Below, piece after piece: positions 61,978 through 64,000 of a stretch of DNA of 64,000 nt. Below the pieces are notes generated by a model. The model saw only the letters and a list, made by a program, of their open reading frames with translations. It was not told where the DNA came from and did no database searches. The translations under genes and the position numbers were made by a program. Each line of letters starts with the position of its first letter. Within the stretch, counting starts at the first letter, position 1. The stretch is taken from contig NC_080673.1 of the NCBI RefSeq assembly GCF_030445035.2, positions 194,988,216 to 195,052,215 of the forward strand, in the 5' to 3' direction. This DNA comes from Dasypus novemcinctus. Its lineage: Eukaryota; Chordata; Mammalia; Cingulata; Dasypodidae.

Positions 61978-61982
61978 GTCAG

Positions 61983-62017
61983 TTAATGAAGGTAGAGATC
62001 TTTAATGAAGGTAGAGA
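61983..62017. repeat. 19-bp period duplication
   Basis: ttaatgaaggtagaga occurs at 61983-61998 and again at 62002-62017, immediately beside the LTR. Confidence 0.9.
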
Positions 62018-62674
62018 GGCTTGTAGAAAAGGAAAAACTTGAGCTGGGTTTTGAAGAATGGGTAAGGTATGATGACATAAGAAGAGGAAATGGGGAGGAA
62101 AAGAGGAGACAACAAAACAAAAGGAATAAAGGCTGAATGAGCCCAACATTCTTGGAGAAAGAGAGCATGAGGCAAAAGATAGTTTATTAGAATCCAAATT
62201 CATCATACTGAAAATTTACCTTCAGTTTTTCTTCAGCTCTGGAATTGTTTGCAAGTATACACACACACATACACATTCTCACATGCCTACACACACAGAT
62301 ATAGCTGTTACTAAAAGGTCATAGAGTGTTCACTTTTTAGTTAGAAACACATGGGCACAAAGGGCTTTGGAGGATTTTGTAAAGATATAATTATTCCAAA
62401 AGCACATTTTTTTCAGTTTGCTTTTATAATGAATATATGGTATGGAAGTCAAAGTAAATACAATCTTTATTATACAAGACAGTTCTGAAATCACTATCTT
62501 AAGACTAATGTAGAGACAGCTCCAGCAAATTGTTGCAAAACTCAAAGACCTAATGTTTTGATGTATGACTCCTATTACTAACATCCTAGAGAAGTCATAC
62601 TTAATCAATGCCATCTATTATCTGTTCAGCACCCTATAATGCCCAAAAAGAAAGGAGAAAAAGGAGGAGAGCTA
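62018..62674. other. No gene; CA-rich patch
   Basis: A short CA-rich stretch at 62259-62298; otherwise unassigned. Confidence 0.4.
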
Positions 62675-62895
62675 GTAATTATTGACTTCCTATTAAATGA
62701 CAAGAACAGAACTGCTAGATATTTTACATATTATTACATTCCCACAACAGTTGTACATTGTAAATATTATGCACATCTAATATAAGATGACAAAATTGCA
62801 AAATAGAGGTTAAATACTTTGGTTAAAGTTAGAAATCTAATATTTTTTGGAACCATAGTTTAAGTTTAAATCTGTTAGTCTCCAAAGTCCATAAT
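62675..62895 (-). repeat. MIR, diverged
   Basis: Reverse-complement MIR layout 'attttacatattattacattcccacaaca', 'gatgacaaaattgcaaaatagaggttaaatac' and 'aaatctgttagtctccaaagtcc'. Confidence 0.55.
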
Positions 62896-63772
62896 TTTTA
62901 CATATTTTCAATTGCATAATATGATTACCCAGTGGATATATTTCTTTTTTCCTGGCAGTTGGATGTATAGGTCCAGAAAACGTATATAGCAAGGCCTTGT
63001 TTTAAGTGTTTTTTGACTTATTCATTCATTTCATTGATATATTCATGAACTTGATTGGAATCATGATATTTATGGCAAATAATAGTTTTATTTTTATTTT
63101 TGCTTAAATTCATAGACGAAATGTACTGGTTTAAATACGTAATAATGTTTGTCATTTAAATATCATAAAATTGATTCCAGAAATTGCCTTTACCTAAAAT
63201 ATAATAACAAAAATAAAAATACTTTGGTCCCACCATATTAGAATAGACTTATTGCTATTATAAAACAATCCCAAGTATCAGTAGATTAATACAACAAGCT
63301 TATTCTTTTACTTCAGAGTCCAAAATGGTCAATGGCAAAGTGGGCAAAGGAGGTCTTCTCCCCATGCAATGTTTCAGGGATGCAGGTTACTTCCTACTTG
63401 GAATTTCAACGTCTTCAGCATGTATAACCCAAAAGGAAAAGGCTGTTTGCAAGATGTATAGGGTATATGGTTACTTCATACCAGATGTGGCACACATCTT
63501 TTATGATAACATTCTGTTAACCAGAACTGGTCCCATGGACCCACTTCAATAAGGAAGAAAAGAAACATGTTCCTGCTTGGACACCAGCCTCCCAATAACA
63601 ATTCTTAATGAAGAAAGAATTAAATGAATTTTTTGGTGCTCTGTGATTCATCTCTGTCACTGTCTGTAATTCTGGTCACCCATGTGCCCCTGTGGACACA
63701 TTGGAAGTGAGAATGGATTAGCTTGGGAATCCCTTCAGAGATAAAGGAAAACCTAAAGGTTTCTTCAGGTCT
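62896..63772. other. No feature recognised
   Basis: AT-rich to about 63230. The 18-mer at 63749-63766 is shared with the LTR at 61662-61679 (see findings). Confidence 0.4.
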
Positions 63773-63830
63773 TGTATCAGTCTGCCAAAGTGGTGCCAAT
63801 GCAACATACCAGAAATCTGTTGGCTTTTTT
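63773..63830 (-). mobile_element. End of a second ERVL/MaLR-type LTR, broken
   Basis: tgtatcagtctgccaaagtgg ... aacataccagaaatctgttgg matches the opening of the LTR at 61368 (and of related MaLR LTRs). It is cut after about 58 bp by an L1 tail. Confidence 0.65.
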
Positions 63831-64000
63831 TTTATCCCTCTTTTTTTTAAAGATATATCGATCACTCACAATGTTACATTAAAAAATAGAAGAGGTTCTC
63901 ATATACCCCACTCCCCATCCCCCACTCCTTCCACATCAACAACCTCTTTCATCAGTTTAGCACATATATTGCATTTGATGAATACATTTTGTAGCACTGC
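63831..64000 (-). mobile_element. L1 3' end, antisense, leaves the window
   Basis: Matches 52030-52200 in the same orientation: 'aatgttacatt.aaaaata', 'ttc.catataccccac', 'ccacatcaacaacc.ct', 'gcatttg.tgaatacattttg.agcac'. A T-run at 63841-63849 is the tail. The rest lies beyond 64000. Confidence 0.85.

Noticed and set aside
1..64000. CRISPR arrays, operons, prophage or other prokaryotic systems
   Set aside because: Composition, SINEs, LINEs, MIR/L2 and a processed pseudogene show a mammalian nuclear genome. The only regular arrays are microsatellites and a 40-bp LTR triplication without spacers.

Overview
This window is non-coding mammalian DNA made mostly of retrotransposons. It is AT-rich and CpG-poor. 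I find no intact host protein-coding gene, no exon, no classical RNA gene and no prokaryotic-type system. The best lineage marker is a complete tRNA-derived SINE of the DAS type at 31369-31735, which I know from armadillos. Many L1 tails share an unusual long 3'UTR, and there are lineage-type ERVL/MaLR LTRs. Together these point to an armadillo, probably Dasypus. Ancient MIR, L2, MER5-like, MLT1-type and L1M copies are as expected for any placental mammal.

Layout. 1-1572: L1 3'UTR carrying a nested L1 tail with a 3' transduction (512-862). 2105-2530: MaLR internal and old L1 fragments. 2580-5885: sequence I cannot assign. 5885-12180: an old antisense L1M split by an ERV2 solo LTR (6442-6710), a younger antisense L1 (about 6873-11327, itself hit by SINEs and an L1 tail) and a MaLR-type LTR (11388-11791). 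12240-15200: MIR/L2 and a MaLR LTR. 15597-20445: a MaLR provirus with two LTRs, interrupted by an antisense processed pseudogene of KIAA1191 (p33MONOX). 20446-22036: MIR relics. 22037-24060: L1 3'UTR. 24060-28700: L2, MIR, a hAT-like relic and an MLT1 LTR.

28700-43125 is a stack of insertions: an old antisense L1M; a 5'-complete but dead sense L1 (30593-41145) with a SINE in its 5'UTR and a second L1 tail in its 3'UTR, each with target-site duplications; then an antisense L1 3'UTR forming an inverted repeat with it. 43130-52013 holds old L1M, MER5A, a TATC microsatellite, a small SINE and L2. 52014-56531 is an antisense L1 with a twin-priming 5' inversion and a 12-bp duplication. 56545-64000 holds L2, several MIRs, a solo LTR with a 5-bp duplication (61368-61977) and a second LTR end broken by an L1 tail that leaves the window.

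No genes here work together. The biology on show is L1 machinery acting on itself and on host RNA: 5' truncation, inversion, 3' transduction, SINE mobilisation and pseudogene formation. All identifications are by recognition of family sequence without database search, so element edges are approximate unless a target-site duplication is stated.
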